A stretch of 64,000 nt of DNA from Eubacterium ramulus. Lineage in GTDB: Bacteria; Bacillota; Clostridia; Lachnospirales; Lachnospiraceae. Position numbers and translations under genes: made by a program. The stretch is from positions 1 through 64,000 of the forward strand of contig NZ_JRFU01000121.1 of assembly GCF_003122485.1 (NCBI RefSeq), written 5' to 3'. Positions 18,778-27,377 of this stretch are shown one piece after another (the first letter of the stretch is position 1; each line of letters opens with the position of its first letter). A model generated the notes under the pieces. That model was not told the DNA's origin. It worked only from the letters and a program-made list of their open reading frames with translations, and made no database searches.

Positions 18778-18805
18778 GGAGATACTTGAAATTACAGGTA
18801 TCTCC
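18778..18805 (+). terminator. Hairpin after secY (partial terminator or processing site)
   Basis: GGAGATAC (18778-18785) pairs exactly with GTATCTCC (18798-18805). Only a broken T stretch follows (TATTGTGCTTT), so read-through into adk is likely. Confidence 0.5.
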
Positions 18806-18833
18806 TATTGTGCTTTATAAATGTTTTTTAGTA

Positions 18834-18862
18834 TTTTCAAAACGAAGCAAATCCTGTACAAT
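18834..18862 (+). promoter_or_regulatory. Probable internal promoter for adk
   Basis: TTTTCA at 18834-18839, a 17-bp spacer, then TACAAT at 18857-18862. The -35 is imperfect. It lies between the secY hairpin and adk, where an internal promoter makes sense. Confidence 0.5.
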
Positions 18863-18907
18863 AGAGAGAGCAGTAAGGGAAAGGCTCATATCGGAGGAGG
18901 AAGAACA

Positions 18908-19552
18908 ATGAAAATAATTATGTTAGGGGCACCAGGTGCCGGCAAAGGAACTCAGGCAAAGAAGATTTCAGATAAGTTTGCCATTCCACACATTTCAACA
19001 GGAGATATTTTCCGTGCCAATATTAAAAATGATACAGAGCTTGGAAAGAAAGCCAAAACATATATGGATCAGGGACTGTTAGTTCCGGATGAACTGACCT
19101 GTGATCTTGTTGTAGACCGTATTTCAGAAGATGACTGCAAAAACGGATTCATTCTGGATGGTTTTCCAAGAACAATCCCGCAGGCAGAGTGCCTGACAGA
19201 AGCATTGAATGCACGTAATGAGAAAATGGATTACGCCATCAATGTAGATGTGCCGGATGAAAATATCATCAGCAGAATGTCTGGCAGAAGAGCATGCTTA
19301 AACTGTGGTGCAACATATCATATTGTAAATATTCCGACCAAGAAACCGGGAATTTGCGACCGTTGTGGAGAGCCGGTTGTACTTCGTGATGATGATCAGC
19401 CGGAGACAGTAAAAAAACGTCTGGATGTATATCATGCACAGACAAAACCTCTGATCGATTACTATGGCGATCAAGGTATCTTGAAAACAGTAGACGGCAC
19501 TCAGCCGATGGAGACTGTTTTTGAAGAAATCGTGAAAATGTTAGAAGCTTAA
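18908..19552 (+). CDS. adk: Adenylate kinase, zinc-lid type
   Basis: Cytosolic ATP + AMP = 2 ADP interconversion. The start at 18908 is fixed by GGAGGAGG just upstream and by the P-loop beginning at residue 7 ([10 protein letters not shown]); an upstream in-frame extension of 29 codons is not family-like. The 214 residues include the AMP-binding GDIFRAN and the long-form LID with zinc ligands C130, C133, C150 and C153. Conventional place between secY and map. Confidence 0.97.
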   Translation: MKIIMLGAPGAGKGTQAKKISDKFAIPHISTGDIFRANIKNDTELGKKAKTYMDQGLLVPDELTCDLVVDRISEDDCKNGFILDGFPRTIPQAECLTEALNARNEKMDYAINVDVPDENIISRMSGRRACLNCGATYHIVNIPTKKPGICDRCGEPVVLRDDDQPETVKKRLDVYHAQTKPLIDYYGDQGILKTVDGTQPMETVFEEIVKMLEA

Positions 19553-19573
19553 TGCTCCAGAATGGAGGAAAAC

Positions 19574-20371
19574 ATGTCAGTAACTATTAAATCTGAACGT
19601 GAAATTGAGTTGATCCGCAAGTCTTGCCATATCATTGCCAAGATTCATCAGGATCTTGGTAAAGAGCTGAAAGCAGGAATGTCCACTCTGGAAGTAGACA
19701 GCATGGCAGAAGATATGATCCGAAGCTATGGCTGCGTACCGAACTTTAAAAATTATGGTGGCTTTCCGGGTTCCGTGTGTGTATCCATCAACAATGAGGT
19801 AGTACACGGTATTCCATCAGCAAAAAGAATCATTCAGGACGGTGATATTGTAAGTCTTGATATGGGTTGCATCTACAAAGGTTATCATTCTGATGCAGCA
19901 AGAACCCATGCAATCGGTGAAGTTTCAGAAGAAGCCAGATTACTGATCGAACGTACAAGACAGAGCTTTTTTGAAGGTATTAAGTATGCGAAAGCAGGAA
20001 ATCATCTTCATCAGATTTCCAATGCAATTGGTGCATACTGTGAGAAATTTGGTTATGGCGTTGTAAGAGATCTGGTAGGTCACGGTGTAGGCTGTGAGCT
20101 GCATGAAGATCCACAGATTCCGAATTTTGCTCAGAAAAGCAGAGGTATCCGTCTGCGTCCGGGTATGACATTAGCAATTGAACCAATGGTCAATGCAGGT
20201 CGTTATGATGTGGAGTGGACCGACGACGACTGGACAGTTATCACAGAAGATGGTTCTCTTTCAGCTCATTATGAGAATACAATTCTGATCACAGACGGCG
20301 AGCCGGAGATTCTGACACTGACAGAGGATGAGCGTGTTCTGATGCAGAATGGAGGACTGGGATGCGAGTAG
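19574..20371 (+). CDS. map: Type I methionine aminopeptidase
   Basis: Removes the initiator Met from nascent proteins. The metal ligands are visible as an Asp in SLDMGC, an Asp in HSDAARTH, a His in GHGVGCELHEDP, a Glu in AIEPMV and a Glu in ENTILIT. GGAGG at 19564-19568 lies inside the four-codon upstream extension, so I start at the ATG at 19574 (MSVTIKSERE), giving 265 residues. It overlaps the next gene by ten bases. Confidence 0.96.
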   Translation: MSVTIKSEREIELIRKSCHIIAKIHQDLGKELKAGMSTLEVDSMAEDMIRSYGCVPNFKNYGGFPGSVCVSINNEVVHGIPSAKRIIQDGDIVSLDMGCIYKGYHSDAARTHAIGEVSEEARLLIERTRQSFFEGIKYAKAGNHLHQISNAIGAYCEKFGYGVVRDLVGHGVGCELHEDPQIPNFAQKSRGIRLRPGMTLAIEPMVNAGRYDVEWTDDDWTVITEDGSLSAHYENTILITDGEPEILTLTEDERVLMQNGGLGCE

Positions 20372-20637
20372 AACTGGCATTGTCACTGGCAGGACACGAT
20401 AAAGGGCATTACTATGTCATTTTGCGTGAAGAAGGAGATTTTGTCTATGTAGCAGATGGCATTCTGAAGCTGTGTGAACAGCCGAAGAAAAAGAACTGCA
20501 GACATATTCAACGGATTAAAAAACTGCCGGCAGAGGTGACAGAACTTCTTTTAAATCAGGAAGATCGAAACGATCTGAATGTAAAGCGGGCACTGAAACT
20601 GTATCAACAGCGTATCCAAAATACAGTAGAACAATAA
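20362..20637 (+). CDS. KOW-domain RNA-binding protein (L14e-like)
   Basis: A 91-residue protein of the L14e/KOW-like family often found between map and infA in Clostridia. The N-terminal strand region [20 protein letters not shown] resembles a KOW motif (GHDKG.YY.V). It is translationally coupled, with its ATG inside the end of map. It probably acts on the ribosome or its RNA, but no defined function is known to me. Confidence 0.75.
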   Translation: MRVELALSLAGHDKGHYYVILREEGDFVYVADGILKLCEQPKKKNCRHIQRIKKLPAEVTELLLNQEDRNDLNVKRALKLYQQRIQNTVEQ

Positions 20638-20651
20638 CAGGAGGCAAATCA

Positions 20652-20870
20652 ATGTCAAAAGCAGATGTAATTGAAATGACCGGAACAGTTGTAGAGAAAC
20701 TTCCGAATGCGATGTTTCAGGTAGAATTAGAGAATGGTCATCAGGTACTTGCTCATATCAGCGGTAAATTACGTACAAACTTTATTCGTATTTTACCGGG
20801 AGATCAGGTTAAAGTAGCACTTTCACCGTATGATCTGACAAAAGGCAGAATTACCTGGAGAGATAAATAG
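20652..20870 (+). CDS. infA: Translation initiation factor IF-1
   Basis: Occupies the 30S A site during initiation. The 72-residue S1/OB-fold protein has the family ending [18 protein letters not shown] and the core [28 protein letters not shown] lies upstream. It is the last gene before the spacer with the terminator-promoter overlap. Confidence 0.98.
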   Translation: MSKADVIEMTGTVVEKLPNAMFQVELENGHQVLAHISGKLRTNFIRILPGDQVKVALSPYDLTKGRITWRDK

Positions 20871-20932
20871 AACACGGAACTTGTAAGTATTTGTTTTTAT
20901 ACAAAAAGAGTATAAAAAACTTAAAAAACATG

Positions 20933-20961
20933 TTGCAATAAGGAATACTCCATGCTATAAT
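20933..20961 (+). promoter_or_regulatory. Promoter for rpmJ and the alpha-operon genes
   Basis: TTGCAA at 20933-20938, 17 bp, TATAAT at 20956-20961. The -35 is the same as in the rpsJ promoter. It probably re-initiates transcription for rpmJ-rpsM-rpsK-rpsD-rpoA-rplQ. Confidence 0.82.
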
Positions 20962-21056
20962 ACCCAATGACGCTTTTGGAGAACCAAGGGAATATTATGT
21001 ATATTGCCTGGCTTCTATTCACAAAACGAAAAGGCTTTATAGTATGGAGTTTTTTT
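20947..21056 (+). terminator. Long-range terminator-like stem whose left arm contains the rpmJ promoter -10
   Basis: ACTCCATGCTATAA at 20947-20960 pairs with TTATAGTATGGAGT at 21037-21050 (14 bp with one G-T), and six more T's follow. Transcripts reading through from infA contain both arms and could terminate; transcripts starting at the promoter near 20968 lack the left arm and could not. Confidence 0.55.
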
Positions 21057-21079
21057 GTTTAAGGAAAGGAGGATTTGCT

Positions 21080-21193
21080 GTGAAGGTAAGATCATCAGTT
21101 AAACCTATTTGCGAAAAATGCAAAGTAATTAAAAGAAAAGGAAGCATCAGAATTATCTGTGAAAATCCGAAGCACAAACAGAGACAGGGTTAA
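21080..21193 (+). CDS. rpmJ: 50S ribosomal protein L36
   Basis: Thirty-seven-residue zinc-binding 50S protein, starting at a GTG ([20 protein letters not shown]). The ligand set is C11, C14, C27 and H32 ([12 protein letters not shown]). AAAGGAGG is placed ten bases before the start. It is the first gene after the strong internal promoter. Confidence 0.96.
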   Translation: MKVRSSVKPICEKCKVIKRKGSIRIICENPKHKQRQG

Positions 21194-21547
21194 TCATTCT
21201 TTAAATAGATGATGAGAGCAGGTTGGAGACAACGCGAAACTGCTAATCCGTTCCTCCATGGAGCACTCTGCCACAGAGTACCAATTTGGAACAGGATCTG
21301 TTTGAATCAGAAGGGATTACAGCGTCTCCTGAAATTTTCCGGATGTGCGGCTGCAGCAAGATTCCCTCTGAATTTTGCTGTTCATGGCGGAAGATAAAAC
21401 GACACTGTAATGTTTCTATAATATAGAAGCATTAATGAACAGCTGATACAGGTTGTGCACACATTTCAGGCCGGGTAATCCGGAGCTGCATAAAATGTAT
21501 CGGGATGTAACTAAGAAAACGAAATCATTATGGAGGTGTAAACACAC
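21194..21547 (+). promoter_or_regulatory. Structured rpmJ-rpsM spacer (candidate leader)
   Basis: A 354-bp gap with no convincing gene; a 62-codon frame at 21209-21397 has no ribosome-binding site or recognisable protein. Hairpins include ACTCTG/CAGAGT near 21267-21281, an AATG.TTCTAT/ATAGAA.CATT stem near 21409-21433 and CCGG/CCGG near 21472-21484. It sits where alpha-operon autoregulation by S4 occurs in other bacteria, but the fold is not one I recognise. Confidence 0.4.
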
Positions 21548-21916
21548 ATGGCTCGTATCGCAGGTGTAGATTTACCAAGAGAAAAACGTGTAGAGATTGG
21601 CTTGACTTATATTTATGGTATTGGCGTTGCAAGTTCCAATCGTATTCTTGCAGAAGCAAAAGTTGATCCTAATATCCGCTGCAAAGACTTAACAGATGAT
21701 GATGTTAAGAAAATCAGTGCAGTAATTGATGAGTCTCAGACAGTAGAAGGTGACTTAAGAAGAGAAGTTGCTATGAACATCAAGAGACTTCAGGAGATTG
21801 GATGCTATCGTGGTATCCGTCACAGAAAAGGACTTCCGGTTCGTGGTCAGAAAACAAAGACCAACGCTAGAACAAGAAAAGGTCCGAAGAGAACAGTAGC
21901 AAACAAGAAAAAATAA
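21548..21916 (+). CDS. rpsM: 30S ribosomal protein S13
   Basis: Head protein making the B1 bridges and touching P-site tRNA. The 122 residues begin [20 protein letters not shown] and include the conserved [20 protein letters not shown] with a basic C-terminal tail. A GGAGG site lies upstream. A strong hairpin immediately follows its stop. Confidence 0.98.
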   Translation: MARIAGVDLPREKRVEIGLTYIYGIGVASSNRILAEAKVDPNIRCKDLTDDDVKKISAVIDESQTVEGDLRREVAMNIKRLQEIGCYRGIRHRKGLPVRGQKTKTNARTRKGPKRTVANKKK

Positions 21917-21961
21917 TGCATTGAGATAGAGAGGTCGTCCATGGGACAGACCGCAATGCAT
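21916..21961 (+). terminator. Hairpin between rpsM and rpsK
   Basis: ATGCATTG (21916-21923) pairs with CAATGCAT (21954-21961), and an inner GGTC..TCC/GGA..GACC extends the stem. Only TTTG follows. It may be a partial attenuator or an mRNA-processing site within the alpha operon. Confidence 0.45.
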
Positions 21962-21998
21962 TTTGACAAAAATCTGTAGAAAGTAGGTTAGTTTAATT

Positions 21999-22394
21999 AT
22001 GGCTAAGAAAGTTACAAAGAAAGTGACTAAAAAGCGTGTAAAGAAAAACGTTGAACGTGGACAGGCACATATTCAGTCTTCTTTCAATAATACAATCGTT
22101 ACATTGACAGACGCTGAAGGCAATGCTTTATCATGGGCAAGTGCCGGTGGTCTTGGATTTAGAGGTTCAAGAAAATCTACTCCTTATGCTGCACAGATGG
22201 CAGCAGAGACTGCTACAAAAGCAGCGCTCATTCATGGTCTTAAAACAGTAGACGTATTCGTAAAAGGACCGGGTTCAGGAAGAGAAGCAGCTATCCGTGC
22301 TCTTTCCGCAAGCGGCCTTGAAGTAACAAGTATCACAGACGTTACTCCGGTACCTCACAACGGTTGTCGTCCGCCAAAACGTAGAAGAGTCTAA
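21999..22394 (+). CDS. rpsK: 30S ribosomal protein S11
   Basis: Platform protein near the E site. The 131 residues have a very Lys-rich N-terminus ([20 protein letters not shown]) and the signature [15 protein letters not shown] with the conserved ending [13 protein letters not shown]. The ribosome-binding site is weak (AAGTAGG), in contrast to its neighbours. Nineteen bases lead to rpsD. Confidence 0.97.
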   Translation: MAKKVTKKVTKKRVKKNVERGQAHIQSSFNNTIVTLTDAEGNALSWASAGGLGFRGSRKSTPYAAQMAAETATKAALIHGLKTVDVFVKGPGSGREAAIRALSASGLEVTSITDVTPVPHNGCRPPKRRRV

Positions 22395-22413
22395 TTAGGA
22401 GGTGTAGTCTGAG

Positions 22414-23007
22414 ATGGCAGTAAATAGAGTACCTGTTCTTAAAAGATGCAGATCCCTTGGTATGGATCCGATTTATTTAGGAATTGATAAAAAATCAAAT
22501 AGACAGTCAAAAAGAGCAAACAAGAAGATCTCTGAGTATGGTCTTCAGTTAAGAGAAAAACAGAAAGCAAAATTCATCTACGGAGTTCTGGAGAAACCTT
22601 TCCACAACTACTATGAGAAAGCTGATAGAATGAAAGGCATGACTGGTGCAAACCTCATGACAATTCTTGAGAGCAGACTTGACAACGTAGTATTCCGTCT
22701 TGGATTAGCTAGAACAAGAAAAGAAGCTAGACAGATCGTTGATCACAAGCATGTATTAGTAAACGGCAAATGCGTAAACATTCCGTCTTACTTAGTAAAA
22801 GCTGGTGACACAATCGAAATCAAAGAGAACGCTAAAAGCTCTCAGAGATATAAAGATATCCTTGAGGTAACAGCAGGCCGTCTCGTTCCGGAATGGCTTG
22901 ATGTTGATCAGGAGAACCTGAAAGGCGAAGTAAAAGAGTTACCGACACGCGAGATGATCGATGTACCGGTAGACGAGATGCTTATCGTCGAGTTATATTC
23001 TAAATAA
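22414..23007 (+). CDS. rpsD: 30S ribosomal protein S4
   Basis: 16S assembly-initiator and common autoregulator of alpha-type operons. The 197 residues show the S4 RNA-binding domain ([20 protein letters not shown] and [20 protein letters not shown], about 88-130) and the ending MLIVELYSK. The N-terminal zinc-finger cysteines of some S4 proteins are absent. Being inside the alpha operon, unlike in B. subtilis, it could regulate this transcript directly. Confidence 0.97.
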   Translation: MAVNRVPVLKRCRSLGMDPIYLGIDKKSNRQSKRANKKISEYGLQLREKQKAKFIYGVLEKPFHNYYEKADRMKGMTGANLMTILESRLDNVVFRLGLARTRKEARQIVDHKHVLVNGKCVNIPSYLVKAGDTIEIKENAKSSQRYKDILEVTAGRLVPEWLDVDQENLKGEVKELPTREMIDVPVDEMLIVELYSK

Positions 23008-23037
23008 TCATGTAGGCAACGAGCAGTGCCGAATTTG

Positions 23038-23086
23038 CACAAAAATCAGACGCTTCATGGCATCATGCAGGCGGATGATTTTTGTG
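23038..23086 (+). terminator. Hairpin between rpsD and rpoA
   Basis: CACAAAAATCA (23038-23048) pairs perfectly with TGATTTTTGTG (23076-23086), with an inner CGC..CATG/CATG..GCG helix. Only TCTT follows, so it may be a partial terminator or RNA-processing structure that tunes RNA polymerase alpha relative to ribosomal proteins. Confidence 0.5.
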
Positions 23087-23135
23087 TCTTAAAATAAAAG
23101 CACTGATTAGTATAAAATTTAAGGAGGGACGTACA

Positions 23136-24095
23136 GTGTTCGATTTTGAAAAACCAAAAATTGAGATTGCTGAAATTTCAGAAGACAAAAAGTATGGCAA
23201 ATTTGTCGTAGAGCCGCTCGAAAGAGGTTACGGCATTACTCTTGGTAATTCCCTGAGAAGAATCATGCTTTCTTCATTGCCGGGAGCAGCAGTTAGTCAG
23301 GTAAAGATTGATGGTGTTTTACATGAGTTCAGCTCAATCCCAGGTGTTAAAGAGGATGTTACTGAGATCATCATGAACATCAAAAATTTGGCTTTAAAGA
23401 ATACCAGTCCAACAAATGAATCTAAAGTTGCTTACATTGAATTTGAAGGTGAAGGCGTTGTTACTGCAGCTGATATCCAGGCTGATCCGGATATCCAGAT
23501 CATGAATCCGGATCTTGTAATTGCTCACTTAAACGGTGGGGTAGATTCCAAGTTATACATGGAACTGACAATTACAAAAGGACGTGGATATGTAAGCTCA
23601 GATAAAAACAAAGGCGAAGATGTACCGATCGGCGTTATCGCTGTAGATGCAATCTACACACCAGTTGATCGTGTAAACCTGACAATTCAGAATACACGTG
23701 TAGGTCAGATCACTGACTATGATAAACTTACATTAGATGTTCATACAAACGGAACACTTGAGCCGGATGAGGCTGTCAGCCTTGCAGCAAAAGTATTAAG
23801 CGAGCATCTGAATCTCTTCATCGACCTGTCTGAGAATGCTAAGACAGCAGAAGTCATGATCGAGAAAGAAGACAACGCAAAAGAGAAAGTTCTGGAAATG
23901 AACATTGATGAGCTTGAATTATCCGTTCGTTCTTACAACTGCCTGAAGAGAGCAGGAATCAACACTGTTGAAGAGTTGACAAACAGAACACCGGAAGACA
24001 TGATGAAAGTTCGTAATCTTGGACGCAAGTCTTTAGAAGAAGTACTGGCAAAATTAAAAGAGTTAGGCTTACAGCTCAATCAGGGCGAAGAGTAA
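23136..24095 (+). CDS. rpoA: DNA-directed RNA polymerase alpha subunit
   Basis: Assembly and activator-contact subunit of RNA polymerase. AAGGAGGG at 23121-23128 and family alignment place the start at the GTG at 23136 ([14 protein letters not shown]); the frame is open 18 codons further upstream. The 319 residues have the N-terminal dimerisation domain with [20 protein letters not shown] and the C-terminal helical domain [20 protein letters not shown]. The alpha-CTD binds UP elements and activators. Confidence 0.98.
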   Translation: MFDFEKPKIEIAEISEDKKYGKFVVEPLERGYGITLGNSLRRIMLSSLPGAAVSQVKIDGVLHEFSSIPGVKEDVTEIIMNIKNLALKNTSPTNESKVAYIEFEGEGVVTAADIQADPDIQIMNPDLVIAHLNGGVDSKLYMELTITKGRGYVSSDKNKGEDVPIGVIAVDAIYTPVDRVNLTIQNTRVGQITDYDKLTLDVHTNGTLEPDEAVSLAAKVLSEHLNLFIDLSENAKTAEVMIEKEDNAKEKVLEMNIDELELSVRSYNCLKRAGINTVEELTNRTPEDMMKVRNLGRKSLEEVLAKLKELGLQLNQGEE

Positions 24096-24274
24096 TTCTT
24101 TTATATAACTCATTAAGCGGCAGAGGATATAAGACCGATGTGCGTTAATCTGTCGTCATTCATGAGTGGAGGAATATCAACAGGGCAGACAACAAAACGT
24201 CTCCCCGCATCACATTCGGTATCTAAGTCCAAAGAGCGTTGCCGGATGAACCACAATAATGGAGGGCTATTAAA

Positions 24275-24799
24275 ATGGCAAAATATCGTAAATTAGGAAG
24301 AACATCTTCCCAGAGAAAAGCATTAATCAGAAGTCAGGTAACTGCATTACTTCACAACGGAAGAATCATCACTACAGAGGCTAGAGCAAAAGAAGTTCGT
24401 AAAGTCGCTGAAGGTCTGATCGCATCTGCAGTAAAAGAGTGCGATAACTTCGAAGAAGTTACTGTAAAAGCTAAAGTTGCTCGTAAAGACAGCGAAGGCA
24501 AGAGAGTAAAAGAAGTTGTAGATGGTAAAAAAGTTACTGTTTATGATGAAGTTGAGAAAACAATCAAGAAAGATATGCCGTCCCGTCTTCATGCAAGAAG
24601 AGAGATGCTGAAAGTTCTTTACCCTGTAACAGAGACAGGCGCAAAGAAAAAAGATACTAAAGAAGTTGATTTAGTAGATAAATTATTTACAGAGATCGCA
24701 CCAAAATACAAAGATCGTAACGGTGGATACACAAGAATCGTTAAAATCGGTCTTCGTAAAGGTGACGGAGCAATGGAAGTTGTTCTTGAGTTAGTATAA
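24275..24799 (+). CDS. rplQ: 50S ribosomal protein L17, extended form
   Basis: Exit-tunnel-side 50S protein ending the alpha operon. Conserved blocks are MAKYRKLGRTSSQRKALIRS, TTEARAKEVRKVAEGLI and the C-terminal YKDRNGGYTRIVKIGLRKGD. At 174 residues it is some 45-60 longer than typical L17 (112-130), through a Lys/Glu/Val-rich insert around residues 55-110. GGAGGG lies upstream, following a 179-bp spacer. A strong terminator follows. Confidence 0.95.
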   Translation: MAKYRKLGRTSSQRKALIRSQVTALLHNGRIITTEARAKEVRKVAEGLIASAVKECDNFEEVTVKAKVARKDSEGKRVKEVVDGKKVTVYDEVEKTIKKDMPSRLHARREMLKVLYPVTETGAKKKDTKEVDLVDKLFTEIAPKYKDRNGGYTRIVKIGLRKGDGAMEVVLELV

Positions 24800-24820
24800 G
24801 ATTTACAGAGTACTTCATGG

Positions 24821-24859
24821 AGTCATACGAAAAGAAATTTTCGTATGACTTCTTTTTTT
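24821..24859 (+). terminator. Terminator of the S10-spc-alpha superoperon
   Basis: AGTCATACGAAAA pairs with TTTTCGTATGACT (13 bp), loop GAAA, then TTCTTTTTTT. It lies 22 bp after the rplQ stop. Confidence 0.92.
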
Positions 24860-25176
24860 GTGTAATTTAAAAATATTTTGCATGGAAGTTTGCATAAAAA
24901 CCTTGTTAATAAATTGTTGATGATCCACAGTACTTGTGCACCATGCTACGAAAGACCATTCAAATGTATTCATAAAGTATGCGGATTGCACATTTCCAAT
25001 TGGTAACAAGTGATTGAAATAATACATTAATAAGTTTTTGTTATTATAAGGTAGCTTTTTTCTATTGGAAATGTATTAAATCATATTGTATTATAAGCAT
25101 GTGCTTGAGAAAGTACAAAACATAGGGAATAAATAATTAATAAAGGGAATAATTGGAAAGAACGGAGGGAATTCAT
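24860..25176. other. AT-rich spacer before the zinc-ribbon gene
   Basis: About 317 bp, strongly AT-rich, presumably carrying the promoter of the small downstream gene. I see no clear -35/-10 pair, no credible frame and no strong repeat. Confidence 0.35.
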
Positions 25177-25350
25177 ATGAGAAGTACGGAAAACAAAAAA
25201 GTAACTGTTACAGCTGTAGACAGCAAATATCGTTGTAACTTATGTGGACACCTTACAAACAATTTTGGCCGTCGTTGCCCACAGTGCGGAACAGTGATTT
25301 CTGTTTATACAGCAACAGACGTAACCTTTGATGCTACTTCATACCGATAA
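25177..25350 (+). CDS. Small zinc-ribbon protein of unknown function
   Basis: A 57-residue protein with a single CxxC-x(n)-CxxC ribbon (CNLCGH ... CPQCGT) flanked by short strands. GGAGGG at 25164-25169 selects the ATG at 25177. I do not recognise a specific family. Rubredoxin-like electron transfer is unlikely given the Gly/Asn-rich loop, and a nucleic-acid or protein-binding ribbon is more plausible. It is a single-gene unit with its own terminator. Confidence 0.7.
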   Translation: MRSTENKKVTVTAVDSKYRCNLCGHLTNNFGRRCPQCGTVISVYTATDVTFDATSYR

Positions 25351-25476
25351 GAAGCAGCACAACAAATTAGTAATTTTCAAATACCAACATAAATACCAAA
25401 CCTTCATGTTCGTGTAGAAGGGAAGCTACACGATTAAAACCTAACTCTTTATATACTTTGTCCGAAGTATGAAACA

Positions 25477-25510
25477 GAAAAAAGAAGCGGAACGAACCGC
25501 TTCTTTTTTT
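25477..25510. terminator. Bidirectional terminator
   Basis: AAAAAAGAAGCGG pairs with CCGCTTCTTTTTTT around a six-base loop. A's precede and T's follow, so it can serve both the zinc-ribbon gene and the minus-strand phosphohexomutase. A second hairpin (TCGTGTAG/CTACACGA, 25410-25433) precedes it. Confidence 0.88.
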
Positions 25511-25556
25511 GTGCAATTTATATGCAATATTTTTGTACACTTATACTATTCCTTTA

Positions 25557-27098
25557 TTACAGTGCGGACAGGTCAAGTTTGTCAAAATCTTCCACCAGAC
25601 TCTGTGCAATCCCTGTGATGATCTCCAGATCACGTACTGTCTGTCCTTCCAGATTTAAAACCATAACCGGATCATGCAGAGAGGCTCTCAGAAGCATCCA
25701 GCCGGTACATACACCAGAGAAGCGGATTCTTACCCCTTCATAGGCAGTTGGAAGCTCAAAGCCGGACTCAGAAGCTCTGGTCTTGAACTCTGCCAGTACA
25801 CGGGAGCCATAGCTGTGGAAATCCTCTGTAAGAATCGGAAAACGTACTTCACGGTCGGCATATTCGGTGCTGAGACCGGAAATGAAATGATCAATAGTTT
25901 TTCCTTCACGTTTCGCTTTAGCGACGGCAATCACCAGTTTGACAGCCAGATAAGCGCCGTCATCCAGATAATAATTCTCTTTCAGGCAGCCGTGACCGGA
26001 AGTCTCCATAGCCAGTGGGCTTACAATGCCTTTGGCATTGAGTTCCTTACATTTGTTGATTACATTTTTGTAACCGCGCATATAAGGCAGATGCTTCAGA
26101 CCAAGCTGATTTTCAAGAAAGTCAGTCAGACGGTCGGAAGTAACGGAATCCGTGATAATGGTGCTGCCCGGATAATCCGGCGCCAGAATAGCTGCAATCA
26201 TGGCGATAATGGAATCACGGTTGATCGGTGTGCCATCGGACAATACAGCAGACATACGATCTACATCCGTATCAAAGATCAGACCAAGGTCAGCACCAGC
26301 AGCAACGGTTGCGTCACAGATGGCTTTCATAGCGTCTTTGTTTTCCGGGTTTGGAATATGATTTGGGAACATACCGTCCGGATCAAGGAAATTGCTTCCG
26401 ATTGTGTCTGCACCCAGTTCATTTAATACTTCATTTACAAAGAATCCACCGGCACCGTTTCCGGCGTCTACAACAATCTTTAATCCTTTTAATGGTTCGT
26501 CATAATTTTCGGCATTTACGCCATCACAGATCTTCATACACAGATTTGCACTGTAAAGTGAGATCAGTTCAAACTCTGTCAGACGGTTGCAGTCTGTCGG
26601 CAATGGTCTGGTCAGTGTGTCTGATGATACCTGCTCTGCCAGTCCTGCGGCAATTTCAAGAATGGCAGTAATATCATCGTGCTCCAGTCCGCCGTCTTTG
26701 TCAAAAAACTTCAGTCCGTTTCTGTTAAACGGAAGATGGCTTGCTGTGATCATGCAGGCACCATCGTACCGGGTTTCCGGATATACGATGGACATGAACA
26801 TGGCAGGTGTGGAAGCCATGCCACAGTCGGATACGTAGATGCCCTCGTCTAACATACCCATCATAGCCTGCTTTTTCAGCTCAGGACCGGTGATTCTGGA
26901 GTCTGTACCGATACCGATGATACATTCGTCCGGCTTGATATTTTTCTTTTTCAGAAGCCAGATGGCGAATGCACGACCGATCAGGTACGCTGCCTCGGAA
27001 GTCAGTGTGACATGCTCATTTTCGATGCCTTCACACGCGATGCCCCTTACATCGCTGCCGTTCTGCAACTTCAGTAATTCAGTTTTACTCATTGACAT
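25557..27098 (-). CDS. Phosphohexomutase (phosphomannomutase/phosphoglucomutase family)
   Basis: Interconverts hexose 1- and 6-phosphates via a phosphoserine. The 513 residues show the alpha-D-phosphohexomutase domains in order: active-site Ser120 in MITASHLPFNRNGLK, the metal loop DTDVDRM (D276, D278, D280), the sugar-binding METSGHG, and the C-terminal phosphate-binding RIRFSGVCTGWMLLR. AAAGGAG precedes the ATG. It is monocistronic. Whether mannose, glucose or a glucosamine phosphate is preferred cannot be read. Confidence 0.88.
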   Translation of the reverse strand: MSMSKTELLKLQNGSDVRGIACEGIENEHVTLTSEAAYLIGRAFAIWLLKKKNIKPDECIIGIGTDSRITGPELKKQAMMGMLDEGIYVSDCGMASTPAMFMSIVYPETRYDGACMITASHLPFNRNGLKFFDKDGGLEHDDITAILEIAAGLAEQVSSDTLTRPLPTDCNRLTEFELISLYSANLCMKICDGVNAENYDEPLKGLKIVVDAGNGAGGFFVNEVLNELGADTIGSNFLDPDGMFPNHIPNPENKDAMKAICDATVAAGADLGLIFDTDVDRMSAVLSDGTPINRDSIIAMIAAILAPDYPGSTIITDSVTSDRLTDFLENQLGLKHLPYMRGYKNVINKCKELNAKGIVSPLAMETSGHGCLKENYYLDDGAYLAVKLVIAVAKAKREGKTIDHFISGLSTEYADREVRFPILTEDFHSYGSRVLAEFKTRASESGFELPTAYEGVRIRFSGVCTGWMLLRASLHDPVMVLNLEGQTVRDLEIITGIAQSLVEDFDKLDLSAL

Positions 27099-27310
27099 AA
27101 AATGATTTGCTCCTTTTTATTCTTTTTCAGATTGATTATAATTCAGTCGCGTATGGAATACAAGAGAGAATGAAAGAGAGAAAAATAGGAGTGGTTTATA
27201 AGCGAATTTGCCTACTATTTTTTACAAATATAAAATCTTTATAAAAAATGCTAAAAAAGTATAAAAACGATTCAATTTTTCTCAAATTTGATTTGTTATT
27301 AAGTAACTGC

Positions 27311-27339
27311 TTGGTAACTCAAAAAAAGAGGAGTATAAT
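27311..27339 (+). promoter_or_regulatory. Promoter of the AtoE-like transporter
   Basis: TTGGTA at 27311-27316, 17 bp, TATAAT at 27334-27339. The transcript would start about 30 bases before the ATG. Confidence 0.75.
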
Positions 27340-27377
27340 ACAATGCATAGTTCAAGGTAGAGAAAGGAGAGGGGACT

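Noticed and set aside
21209-21397. A 62-codon frame in the rpmJ-rpsM gap
   Set aside because: No ribosome-binding site; the composition looks like translated structured RNA.
25674-26426. A 250-codon plus-strand frame opposite the phosphohexomutase
   Set aside because: Antisense to a gene with all its catalytic motifs; no start signals.
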